Origin: Anticarsia gemmatalis
Lineage: Eukaryota > Arthropoda > Insecta > Lepidoptera > Erebidae
Direction of reading: 5' to 3'
Assembly: GCF_050436995.1 (NCBI RefSeq)
Contig: NC_134745.1
Location: 10,540,001-10,604,000 of the forward strand
DNA length: 64,000 nucleotides
Below, piece after piece: positions 12,001 to 24,000 of the stretch. Positions within the stretch are counted from its first letter, which is position 1. Every line of letters begins with the position of its first letter. The notes beneath the pieces are model-generated. The model did no database searches. It was given only the letters and a program-made list of their open reading frames with translations, and was not told the origin of the DNA. Position numbers and translations under genes: made by a program.

Positions 12001-15000
12001 GTCCACAAAGTCACCTAGAAGGTTATGTATTATAGACAAAAATGTCGAATGAATCGTAATCGGTCCATTAGTACGTAGCGGACGTACGGGTCTCGTTTAA
12101 ATGATAGCGTTAACTTCAATAACTGGATAACCGTATTATCCGCGTTGTTGGTCTCCGGTATTAACATCGATGTCAAATTAGCTCGCAATTTGTGCGCCAG
12201 CAAAAAACCTTGATTACGTATCAATGAAAATGCAATTAACTTTGCATTGAATGTTTTTTTTTCTGTATCGTGGGAGTTCTGGCCGCTTTTGTTCATTAAA
12301 ATAAATCTTCGGTTTAATGCGACACTCGTTATGGCCGGATACCGCTTAATATACTTATTCACGTGGCCGTGGGTAACGAGCACAGATAATTTCCTGCAAG
12401 GTCACATTTATACACATATTTTTCTAAATGTTCTGATGACAAATAACATAATAAATATTGGATCAATTTGAGACCTGTCGTTCATCTTTCAAATTCTTAC
12501 GATATAAAGGTGATTGGTGATTTCTTTCGTGTCCGACAAATTATTTGTTTTTATACTCGTAGATAACGCAGTCTTAAAAATTGAAGTGTACTAAAATGAA
12601 TTAGGTATATTTGCTTTATCAGCTGTGAGTAACGTCAGTAACGTTCACAATGTTTTTTGACGGATGATAGAGATAGGGAGAGGTGGCTCTAAAATTGTCT
12701 AAATTTAGTGAGAGCGCTCTATTTTTGTGTTTATTAGGTGGCTTGTCGACACATTTGTAAGGCAGGCGGGGCCGTGTGGCACGTTAGTCAACGCATACTC
12801 GTAGATCCAGTGATTTACAGCGCCCGTATGTGACACTACGCTCCGATCGGCGCCGTCTGACACGCTTTAATTAGAAATACTCAACATTTCTTTTAATGAA
12901 ACAAATGTTGAACCTTTCAACGTTCATTTCTTGCTCTCGTGACGTTAGATATAATCTATTCCGAACTTCATCTCAGTTTTAACCAGGCCCGTTACTTTTA
13001 ACATTCCGATATATGTAAAATTATTTCACTAATGAAGTTAAAAGTGAATTATATGGCTTCGTTTACACTTCACGTTACAGATAAGCGAAGATACCACGAA
13101 TGATAGACACTTCGTGACCGTCTAATGAACTTCAAAAGAAACAGAAAGTCCCAAAAGTCATACATCATTGCAGCGCGTTATCTCTGAACCCAGTACCCTG
13201 AGTAGAGTGAATCAGAGTCATTTTGCGAGTTGTCAGCGAATGCGCGAGAGAATTCGTTCCAATTAACACCCGTCCTGCTGATTTATAAGCCGGTTTGTTA
13301 TTTTTTTGTGCCGAATTAGGTCCACGACGTGTTAGAAAAAAAAGGTTTGACAGCTTCGCTTAACCTTAAATTATGTGGCGGAGACCTGTTCGCTATATGT
13401 GTGTTTATATTTAGATTGCATCAGCACGAAAATAATAATGAAACCAGCGGGTTACTTACATGTACGTGTATCTTATGTATCTACCTACTCACTACTCACG
13501 CACCATGGCCAATTTATTTCTCAATACAACCGCTTGTTTGTGTCGTTACTTGCCACAAGAAATATTATTATTAGAACATACATATATCGTGACATCACAT
13601 CGCTGTTTCTGTGAAGTGTCAGATCAAATTTGTTTTACACCCACATTTCTCTAATTATGTTGGATCTCATCATCACTCTCTTATAATAGGGATGTGCCTT
13701 GAAAATGTTTCCTTGAAGCAATTTTTTATAAGTATCATCCGAAGAGACAGGAAGACTCGATAACTATTTATGATAGATATATTGTATTAATCTGCAACAT
13801 GCTGATACAAGATCAAGGTGTCTTATAAAACAGGCAGCTGTCGTTAAAGTTTCATTTCTCGATTGTCAAGAGATAATATGTTTCAAGAAACATTCCCATG
13901 CCAATAAAAGTTAAAGATTGGTAACACTTAAGAGACGTCACACAGGTCGTATTTGTAAGTATTTCTCACATGTGTTCCTCTGAGCCCATGAAACAGTGGC
14001 TCGGCAGTTAACGCCCTCGCTGCGCGCACGGAATGCTATTTTATTTTGGTCGCTAATTTATAGTGTGACGGGTCAATGTGTATGTGCATAGAAAGCACGC
14101 GACTCGTTGAATAAATACAATAGAAATAAACGCTTATCTCATCATTTGCATTTGCTTTCTTTGTTGAGGATTTTTGATTCGTGTTACGCATGACTTTGCG
14201 TAAATTAAAGTCATTGACCAAAGAGCAAATGGAATCGCTTGTAATTATAATCTATCAACAATTTTCTTACACGAGTGCTATAGTTGGGTAATAAGTATAA
14301 CTAGCAATCACAGTAAACAATGACTGTAAACTGTAACTGACTTGTAAAGATCAATGCATAATTAGCAGTCAGCAATGAATAGACGATAAACATTACTTAT
14401 TACTTCCGCAACTTCGAGTCCGTAGATAGGCGATCGTCCGTCTACTAGTTAATTTGAAATGCAATAACTTTCTAAGATTCATTTAATTGCAGTCGTCAAA
14501 ATGTCCATAGTAAAATCAAAGAAGTTTAAATTAAGTTAGCCGTATGTCGTTGTTAGTGTGCACTAAACGTTCAGTGTGTATTGAATAGTTTTACTTGGTA
14601 CTAAAGACGCTAGTGTTGAAATGGTAATAATGTTAATGCACGACGAGGGACCACCTGACAGTCGTCAGTCATTTGTTCACAGCCACAGATAATGTACTAA
14701 TGCTAATGCCATCATCATTTCGCAGAACACTTTGTATGTAAATGAGCTTAATAAGCATTAAAAATTACAAAACGAGTATGAACAAAAAATCTGATGAAAC
14801 GTGCCAAGACTTTTTGTACAACTCTCAGCACGGACTGTTGTGTTGTATGTAACAGTATATGTATGTATGCGGATAAATATAATTGTATTTGAATTCTAGG
14901 TACACTCGAAATGCTGTGTGAGTGGTAATGAACCAAATAACAGTTAAATTATGCTTCAGTTTTTGCTTGTTATAGACAGTGTTAATGGTGAATGTATTTG

Positions 15001-18000
15001 AACCGATAATGTTGGTCATTAGATTCTGATGCCCTTTTTAAAATAAATCGTGCTGGGACGAGCAGTAAATTAAATTTTTTGTTAGCACTTTTTGCGCTTG
15101 TGGGAAGATGAAGTGTGAAATAGTGCCTACAGAATCCAGGTAGAAGAACTACGAAAAACATTTCCAAATCCTGATGAAGTTTTATTGATGGCGTGTTAAT
15201 CACATGTTACGCTGTAAGTTTAATTCAGTTCTCGATTTACACGTATTTTGGTTGATGATGACCTTTTAACAATTTCGTGTATTGTATAAGCCGTCGAGCG
15301 ATTAAATTCGAGAGTGTCGAACTATCGACGTAGAAAAATCAACATTAGAAGTGTCGTTGCGTTACCCAAGTGAAGGGCGCGGGCGGTGACCGTTTCGTAA
15401 TCATTCGGGCTAAACATAGCCGCCACTCGTGCCGGATATTAGGGATTATCATAAAGCAAGTGGAATGGAATCGAGCGTGGTGGGCCCGCACAGGGCGCCT
15501 CTATTTTAACACCTACCAGAGCCGTGGGCGCGATTTACGACGCCACCATCACGCTTGCGCTCAGCTTGTATCGCCACACTATACATTTAAGTAAGTATCC
15601 GATTGTCGCCCTTGTGGATAGTTCACAAACCACCGTTTACAATGTGCCAAAATTCAGCCGTGACGCAAACAACTGAAACCCAAAGCGTGTTTATAAATCT
15701 GCTTCACGAAAATACGCGCATGTTTCGTTATTAACTAAAATATGTTATTTAATAAGTTCCAGGAAAATGGATTGTTAACATAAAGTCGAATATTGTAAAT
15801 TGTTTGATATAAGCTGACGTTGGTACAAATTTAATGTCAAAAGCAAGCTCAAGTTAGGGCGGGCGGTGAGCGCGGAAACACGGCAAGGTCACACGAGGTT
15901 ATCGCGTCTGTCTGCCAGCGTGCAGCTTTCACACTCACCGCGTGTTATCGGCCCGAGCGGGGGCGGTGTCTTTTATATAGTTCAGCTACGCTCGCTGTTA
16001 TCAACAAGCGGACATACCCGTTGCATAAGTCAACATAAACAATAATAATCAGTTCCTCTGACAGCACAATGCGTAATGGCCGCTTGAATGGTAACTAAAT
16101 CTGTCAATGTACTCTGGCGACGATCAATGCGAATCTTAAACCTTTTATTGCATTCTCGATGCGTGTGCGTCGATAATGACAACATTTCTACTCGATGTGG
16201 TAGCGAGCGATCAGCGCGGACAATCGCAATGAATGACGTCGCGGAGGATACGAGGACGAGGGGAGCGCGGCAATACGTGCGCTCGCGCATGTGGTTGTGG
16301 CCACCCGCGCGCCACCGTGCCGAGCCCGTGTGGTCCGGCCCCCTCGGCCCGCGCGCACCCCGCCGCTGGCCCTCTATGCAAATTAGCCAGAGCGTAGACA
16401 ACAGATGGATGGCGGAATAAACAAACCGCGTCCTTTGCGGCCAACGCGACCGCGCGACCGATCCGACAGCACATCATGCGACTTTGTTAACTCACGCTCT
16501 CCGAGCCATAATTGATACGTCCAAACGAGACGGAAAAAAAATCAATAAATTTATAGACTGGCTCTTAAGCTTTCTAAATAAATAAAAGAAAGCAGCTTAA
16601 TGACTGTTTCTTGATTACATAAAACGCAAACTTCGGTTAGGGAGAAATCTGTAACATTTCGGTCATGGTCGCTAAATCGATCGAGCTTGTGGCCGGTTTT
16701 TGGACAAAAACTAGTCGCATTTAGAAGTGAGCGAGTAACGAGCGAGTTCGATCGGCTGTGGTCGTGCTGCGTGGCCGGCCGGCGTGCCATATAATCAACG
16801 GACAGATTATACCGTGCTGTATTATGTATCAGTTACAAATAACACGTGTGGGACATCTTATTTGACATTCGAACCAGGCTCTTAACAACGTAACTGCATC
16901 TATGGTGCCGTGCCTCGCCCAACGGATTTACTGCCTACTTTAGCTAAGGCCGATTATACAAGTTGCAAGCGTAAGTTTATCGGCATGTACTTGAGAGTTT
17001 ACTTAAGCTTTAGTGGGTCGAGTGTAGTGTAGTACACGTGATAAAGTCTGGCGGACACAATAAACGTGGGCGAGAAGGACCGGAACATTGAACAATAAAT
17101 GTTACTTTGATAGAACATTTTGTGTGAACTTCACATCGAGCAGTTAAATCCCAGATTACATACAAGGTGCTCAACATCAGTTTAGATATCGGTATTACCC
17201 TTAAACATTAAAAGAGAAACAGCAATACCACTTGTGGATTATAAAACAATTAGTTTTCCGAACAGGTAAACACATTCCGTATTGTCTAGCAGATAGAATA
17301 CCGTAAGTCCTTTCAAGTTCCGCAAATAATAGGTATTATGTTGATTGTATGCGCTGAACTAGTAAGCACCAGTTTACGGGGAACTCGACCACATTGTACG
17401 GTCAATAGGAACGAGAGAAGATCTCACCTCGGGAGGGATCAGCACACAATAGACGAGCGTGGCGCGCAGCGAGGCGTCTTCACACAAAAGCGGACCGGAC
17501 AATCAGATCCCTCGTTTTTTGTGACTCAATAGAAATGTTATACATTTTTTTAGTTTTATTGGTCGTAATTTCACGTAGGGATATTTACGGGCGGCCGCAG
17601 GCCACCTAATTAAGTTGTTAGGCGACTCTGGGACCTTCGGCATTGTTTAATTCGGCCGGCTTTGTTCCGCGATAAGGCTTTGTGTGAGACAGTTACCTTT
17701 GAGTGTGTTATTATAGTTCGGACAGTAGCCGACGACTTAATATAAATTGACATTTCAATGTTTCCGATACTTTTTATTTGTGGATAGAAAATGTTGAGAT
17801 TTATAAAATTGATACATATTATCCGAACAGTGCGGTGTGTAAAGCCATGGTACATTTTGTAATGTATTGTTCACAAATCGTTATCTGTGCATTGTAGAGT
17901 CGCGCGGTGCGTCGGTGTTGAAGCAGGTGCTTCACTGAAATAGTCCGCTTCCTTTTTCGCACATCCGCCCTTTGGCGACTTTTTTATAAAATCCCAATTG

Positions 18001-21000
18001 AAGAGGAAGTACTTCTCCACTATTATTGTATATAATACAAGATAAGTAGAGTTATTATCACTATCACGGAAATAAAGTATACGGTACCGATTAGTTAGTC
18101 ATAACACTCTGTATTCATTCTAGGGTGAATACAGAGTAGACATCATCTAGAAAATGTATGCTTATTTGCATATTTGAATAATTAGTTATGTCATAGGTGT
18201 TATCTAAATCATGAACAGAATATCAACATCGTAGGTACGGGATGTTGCAACAGCGGATGTAACACTCTTGCACTTCCTTCCCAACAAAATAATGACGTCA
18301 TCACGTGAAACGTTAATATATAAAACATAATATATTAGTAAACTTAGGATGGCCGATTAGTATGTACTATTTCTTACATTCATAAGAGCGAGACCACCCA
18401 ACTTAAAAGGGCCCAAATAAGAAAAAAGGTTCAGTTATTTCTCTCCTTTGTATTCTTTTTGGTTTGAAGGACGCTTCCTAGAGTTTTATTTGTTTCAAAA
18501 CAGCTTTTCACAACATTTACTGATAACACTTTTGTTACTTAGATAGTTGTAGTTATAAATTTTGCATTGTTTATATAGCAATTGGCAAACTATGGTTTAT
18601 GAGCGATCGTAAATGTGTTTCTATAGTTAGTTTATTTACTCATTCAATTCAACATTAGCTTACTCATACAATACGAACATTTTACGAGTAGAAAGTGAAT
18701 ATCTTTATTTCATTTTCCTGCTTTAAGTAACATCGAAAAGAAAAAGAAATAGATAAAAGAATATAGCAGGCTCATACTTTCACCGTTAGTTAGGTAGAGC
18801 TTTATTAGATGACTTATAATTCGCAAACACACTTTTAAGAAAGGTTTGTAAAGCTCTACATTTCGAAATCATGTCAATCTTACGCGTTCCTTAATATAAT
18901 TTGCATTTATTATTGTGCTTAAAAAATGTGTTAATAATTGATTTACTAAATAATATTTCAGCATTTAATATTTTACAAAATACTATATTTTGGATTAAAC
19001 GGAGCGACCTACATGATTTCGATACAATGACATTATGATTAAGAGAATTTCTTTCGGACGGCCGTCATAGTAATATAAAAAATATAATTGTTTTTTAAAG
19101 AATATAAATTAAAAACCGTGAACCGGGCCGTTAGTAAATGATAAATTTGATAAATTTCACTGTAAATTGTGAGAATTAGAGTACTACTTGCAGTGCCCGC
19201 ATGTATCACATCCTGCCTCAGTTCCGAGTTCAATCATTACACACCAGGTTCATCATTTTTGAGCCAAGATAATACTTATTATACGCTGCAACAAACGTCG
19301 TACAGTCAACCACTTTGATACATTTTGGGTACAAATCTAGAATGATCGCAAGTCTAATTTGAAAATTCTTAATAAGTTGTAGAAAGTTTGTAATTTTGGT
19401 AGACAGAAATACAAAGATAATCTAAAATTTATGAGTTAAATTAATTTATCATTTTCTTCAGTAATTGATGCTCAATAAAATCAATATCAATATCGACTAT
19501 CAAGCCACACAGCTACGAAAATACAAAAATTTAAACAATAAAACTTATTATAGTATCAATTTATTTTCATTGGAGCTAAATAAAGAACACTGATAAACGA
19601 AAAAGTGTAAAACACGCGACGGAATTTACAGCGATGTGATAAAGTTATAAAGTCAACCAATTAATTCGCTACGGCTCAATTCTGTTTATATTACTGCATA
19701 ATCGTATAAAAGTCTCGTATTCACATGAATTTTGAATCTCAATATGACGACTAAAATCGAGTAAATTAAACGACTTTTATAGAGCGAGCGATAATTACGT
19801 GAGTATGTTTGTGGAGGGGTACCCTCTGGAACTAGTACACTGCACTGGTGCAAAAAATCTTGCATTGTAGAGTACATTACATCAGACAGACATGGGTATT
19901 TTATGTATGTATGTGCAAATAAGCCAAAGTTAACTCAAGCGTAGCTACTTAGCCAGGTCGGGGAGATGTATTGTTATAAAAGGTTATACAGGGTTTAGCA
20001 GCTCTCAAACAATTTTAAAACTGTATATGAGTGAAAGATATAAAACACTGTATTACTAATCAAAGCTTATAGGAAGTTTATTATTAAGACGGTAAATGTG
20101 CAAGACTGCAGCTGTAATACAGAAGGTGAAAACATTTGAGATCATTCAGTTTTAGTGCAGTGTAATTCCTGAATTTGTCTTAAAAGTATGCAACAGCGTG
20201 ATTACACAGCGTGAGTAAAGTCTGTACCGAGTGTCGAGATTGTTACATTTTAAATGTACTGCAAAAATCGTTTCAACACCGTCCGCTAGAGGCGCTGATC
20301 AGTTTTTCATACAAAATTTCTCGAAAGCTAGTTGGTTGTCGATAATCGATAGTGGTAGAGAATCGCATTACAGGTCTATATTTTTTACAGTATCGTTTTT
20401 ATGATATTAATCAATGTTAATAAACCCGGAAAAGTTAATACGTCCTGTACACAACATCAATAAAAGATTGTGAGGTAAATTAATAATTCACCTCAATGAA
20501 TATCAATCAAGCTCTGGACGTGCAACGATCCTACGTGACTCGTATATCTATCTACTCGCATCGAACAGCGCCAAAAAGGAAATATCAAATTAATTTACTA
20601 AGTTGTTCTTCGTTATTCCGTTTAGTACAATTGATTGCTGCATTTAATTTTTGAGGGTGGCTATACCATCGGTTTTACTGACTTATCCTGACACGAGGTT
20701 ATGAACTTAAAAATAAATGTAAATAATAACGAATACTAATCTACTTTTGTGTGCATACAAATTGATTATGAATTTCTTTGATTGCGGAAGTAATTACAAA
20801 AAATAAGTTAAATAGACGCATATTTAATTACTTTAAAAGGACTACCGAATAAATATGTAAATAAAATTGTCAGTTTAAATACAATATGAAACATTGAAAT
20901 ACAATTAAACTAAATTGAGTAGCGCACCGGACGCAAATACCCATTCAGATGGCTGATTGACGAATTTAAATTCAAGTTTACAGTACTTATAAGGGCGACA

Positions 21001-24000
21001 ACACACTGCGGCAGAGTGCGGCACGCTGTGTAGTTGCGACATCGCATGCCGCGCACGTCTCGTTCAGACGGAAGCGGCTTTACAGTCGCGCCCTCATCAT
21101 TGCATTTGTATTCTACTAGATGCACAATGTGCCACAATGTCTTTATCGTGATGTGCCTTACGTTTCTTTCGTAATGTATGGCTGATAAAAGTATACATAC
21201 ATATGAACAGAAAAAGCAATTGAACGTACCTTGAACCCAAAGTTGGTCGACTCTCGAATGAATCTGCGCGGATTTCAAGCCGACGCAGAAAGTGGAGAGT
21301 ACGAGAATCGCGACAAATAGTACTTTGCCCGCGTCTCCTTGGAGAAAACAGCCCAAAATGAAGAGCTGTTCTTGAAGCCACGCACGGATCCACAGCGACG
21401 TGCGCCCGCCCTCGATATTACCCTGTAAAACAACATGACACATTGAAATTCCGCATTAAATCACAGGTCATATTTAGTTTTGTCAGTCCTACGAAATAAC
21501 AAAATATGTTATACCGTATAAGAATGAACAGTAGCCCACATGAGCGTGCTGTGTCACCATCGATATGATGGTATATTAATCTTTCGATGTTATATCAATA
21601 AACGTAGATATTATGAGATCGGGCGGATTGTAGATATAATAGCATCGAGCTCTTTAAACGTCGAAATAATTTGTGAGTTGATTGTGATTAATGACAGGCG
21701 GGTGCGTGCCCGGGGCGAGCGCACCCGTGGCGCCACGACACGCCACGACGCGAGTCTCCCGGACACGCGGCCACGAGATCCGCCGACACAGACCAAATCT
21801 CGTGAAGCGCCTACTAATTGCATAATAATAACTCAATCGACGACGTCTCGTGTTGAACGCAACGATTATGCGATCAAGGGAACGATTGCCCTTTCGAAAT
21901 GTTTTCTTAATACAACGCTATTTAATGTGAAAATAATTTGCAGTTTTACATTCAATTCTTGGCAGGCAGCAAGTACCTATAACTTTACAGATCGGGTTTA
22001 AAATTTAATCCAATTATTTATTAATTATTTCTGTAAGAAAGAATACCTAAAAGGAAACTTGTAAAACTATATTTTTTTATTTATTTTGTTTCTTCCATCC
22101 ACTTATAAAGAAGTTTTTTGGATGGAGGCAAGCTGAGTCACTCAATGTTTCGCGACGAAATTAAGTTATTTAGTTTGTGAAGCGTAAATAAATAAATCGA
22201 AGCGAGTATAATGGCAGATACAGTGGAGAATCGTAGAACGGTCCGGGTACGGTGCGGGCGAACGGGCGAGGTGAATGTCGGGCGCTCTGGGTGGGCGTGA
22301 CGTCACGGCCGGAATGCGCCCGCGCCCCCCTGCTCCCCCCGCACCCCTCGCTCATCGCGCAGCCCACGTGGAGCGTACGCACCGGCGCACCGTGCCACCA
22401 CGCTGCACCACCATACAGCTCTTCATTCAGGTACCGAAATTTGGCACACAAATGTACAACATACGCATTGTGATATATCCGTGCACTTGTGTCAATAACG
22501 TGGCCGAGGCGTGAGTGTGGAGTAACCTGCGATCGTCGCGAGCGTAAACCGCTGACGCAAGTGCTACGGGATTATTTACTATGTATAATCCGCGATGCGC
22601 CGGCGCCGGCGACTGCGCTTCCTGCAGATAAGAGATTGGCCTACTAGGAGCACGTTCTCACGATCGTGGCTGCCGGCTACGATGAACTTGTACTACACTG
22701 AGCCACGACGGTTACAATATACTTCGTAGTGCTCCGGGATGTTTCCTTTATAATTTACTGTCTATTAATAAACGATTATACAAACAACTCTTTATCATCA
22801 TACAGGAAACAGTACACAACAGATATTAAGTATACGTAAGGAGGAACGTTATGATGGAGCTCAATAGTTGCCGGCTGACTTTGTTTCTTATCTAAGGTCA
22901 AACGCGGTATTATAATTGTCTCAATTTAATTACTCCATAATGTGTCTCCAAATAGTCGAATTTTGTTATTGTCATATTTATCGGCGCCTGTGTGGGCTGC
23001 AAGTTCCACAATTAAATAACTACAAAAAGAGCGATAATAAATATTGATAGGCTTTAATCGGTATGTAAAAGTTGAACGGACTACATAAAGTGCCGTGTAA
23101 GAATATATTTGAAACTGATCACTAGAGGAATGTGGAGCTCATTCTCCAGTTAGCGAGGGCAGGGCAATACATCATTCAAAACTGTCATGTTTCATGTTTA
23201 TCAGTTGAACGTTAGCGAACAAGAGTGGAGTGAGTTGAAGTATGATTGGCGCGATCTCTGACATCCGCCGCATCCATCGACATCCACACGCAGCGGTCAC
23301 GGTGTTCCCTATATCTGCATATAATGGGCTGTGGGTGTTGGCCCCCAACATTATCCCATTACAATACCCGGCCCTTGTCTTTCTATTCATATCAGCATGT
23401 TGAAATTTTAAACTAAATCACTTTATGGCTATTTGAGGTTATTCAAAAGAGATTCAGTTACAAGAAATTGTATGCAGACTCTATGTCATATCATATTTTT
23501 GCAAGGTAATGCGAACGGTGAGGTACAAATACAACTAGAACTCTCATGCAGAATTGAACATAAAGTGTGGCCAGCAGGGGAGAACACGAAAAAACAAGAT
23601 AATATTTATCACTTCCAGCCTACTCGGTAAAGTTGTGCATTATCATTAAATATTCGAATGGCCCTCGTCAAGGACATCACGTTTGACCAATTGGCCAGTC
23701 GGCCACCGGCGACGCGCCACTTGCCAATGCCACTGAATGTCAATGACATTATTGAATTATTTACGTAACTCTACCAACTCTACGTAGACCGCACCTATTA
23801 GTATTTGTTTATCAGAGTCGCAAAGAAAAACAACGTACCTATAATTTCCTCAGAGCCAAATGTTTCTTTTGAATTTTTGATGAATTTTGAATCATTAACA
23901 TGATTCGAATGTTTTGATTTGCTTATTTTTAAGTGCAAATGTTCAAAAAGCGCATTTATACTAAATTTTGTAATAAAATGTTATGACATAACGTGATGAT

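Larger units (their letters stand above)
11907..21229 (-). other. ptc: ptc intron 2 (9.3 kb) with regulatory candidates
   Basis: No exon is seen. Visible contents: a GC-rich island about 16230-16450 with an ATGCAAAT octamer at 16376-16383, a 12-bp hairpin at 18106-18137, a cluster of CRE (18293), E-box (18301) and exact Gli/Ci site (18392), and a dispersed repeat at 20231-20378. The rest is AT-rich and featureless to the eye. Confidence 0.6.

Noticed and set aside
21540..22001. Plus-strand 153-codon frame in ptc intron 1
   Set aside because: No domain or splice context; partly in a GC-rich island where stops are rare.
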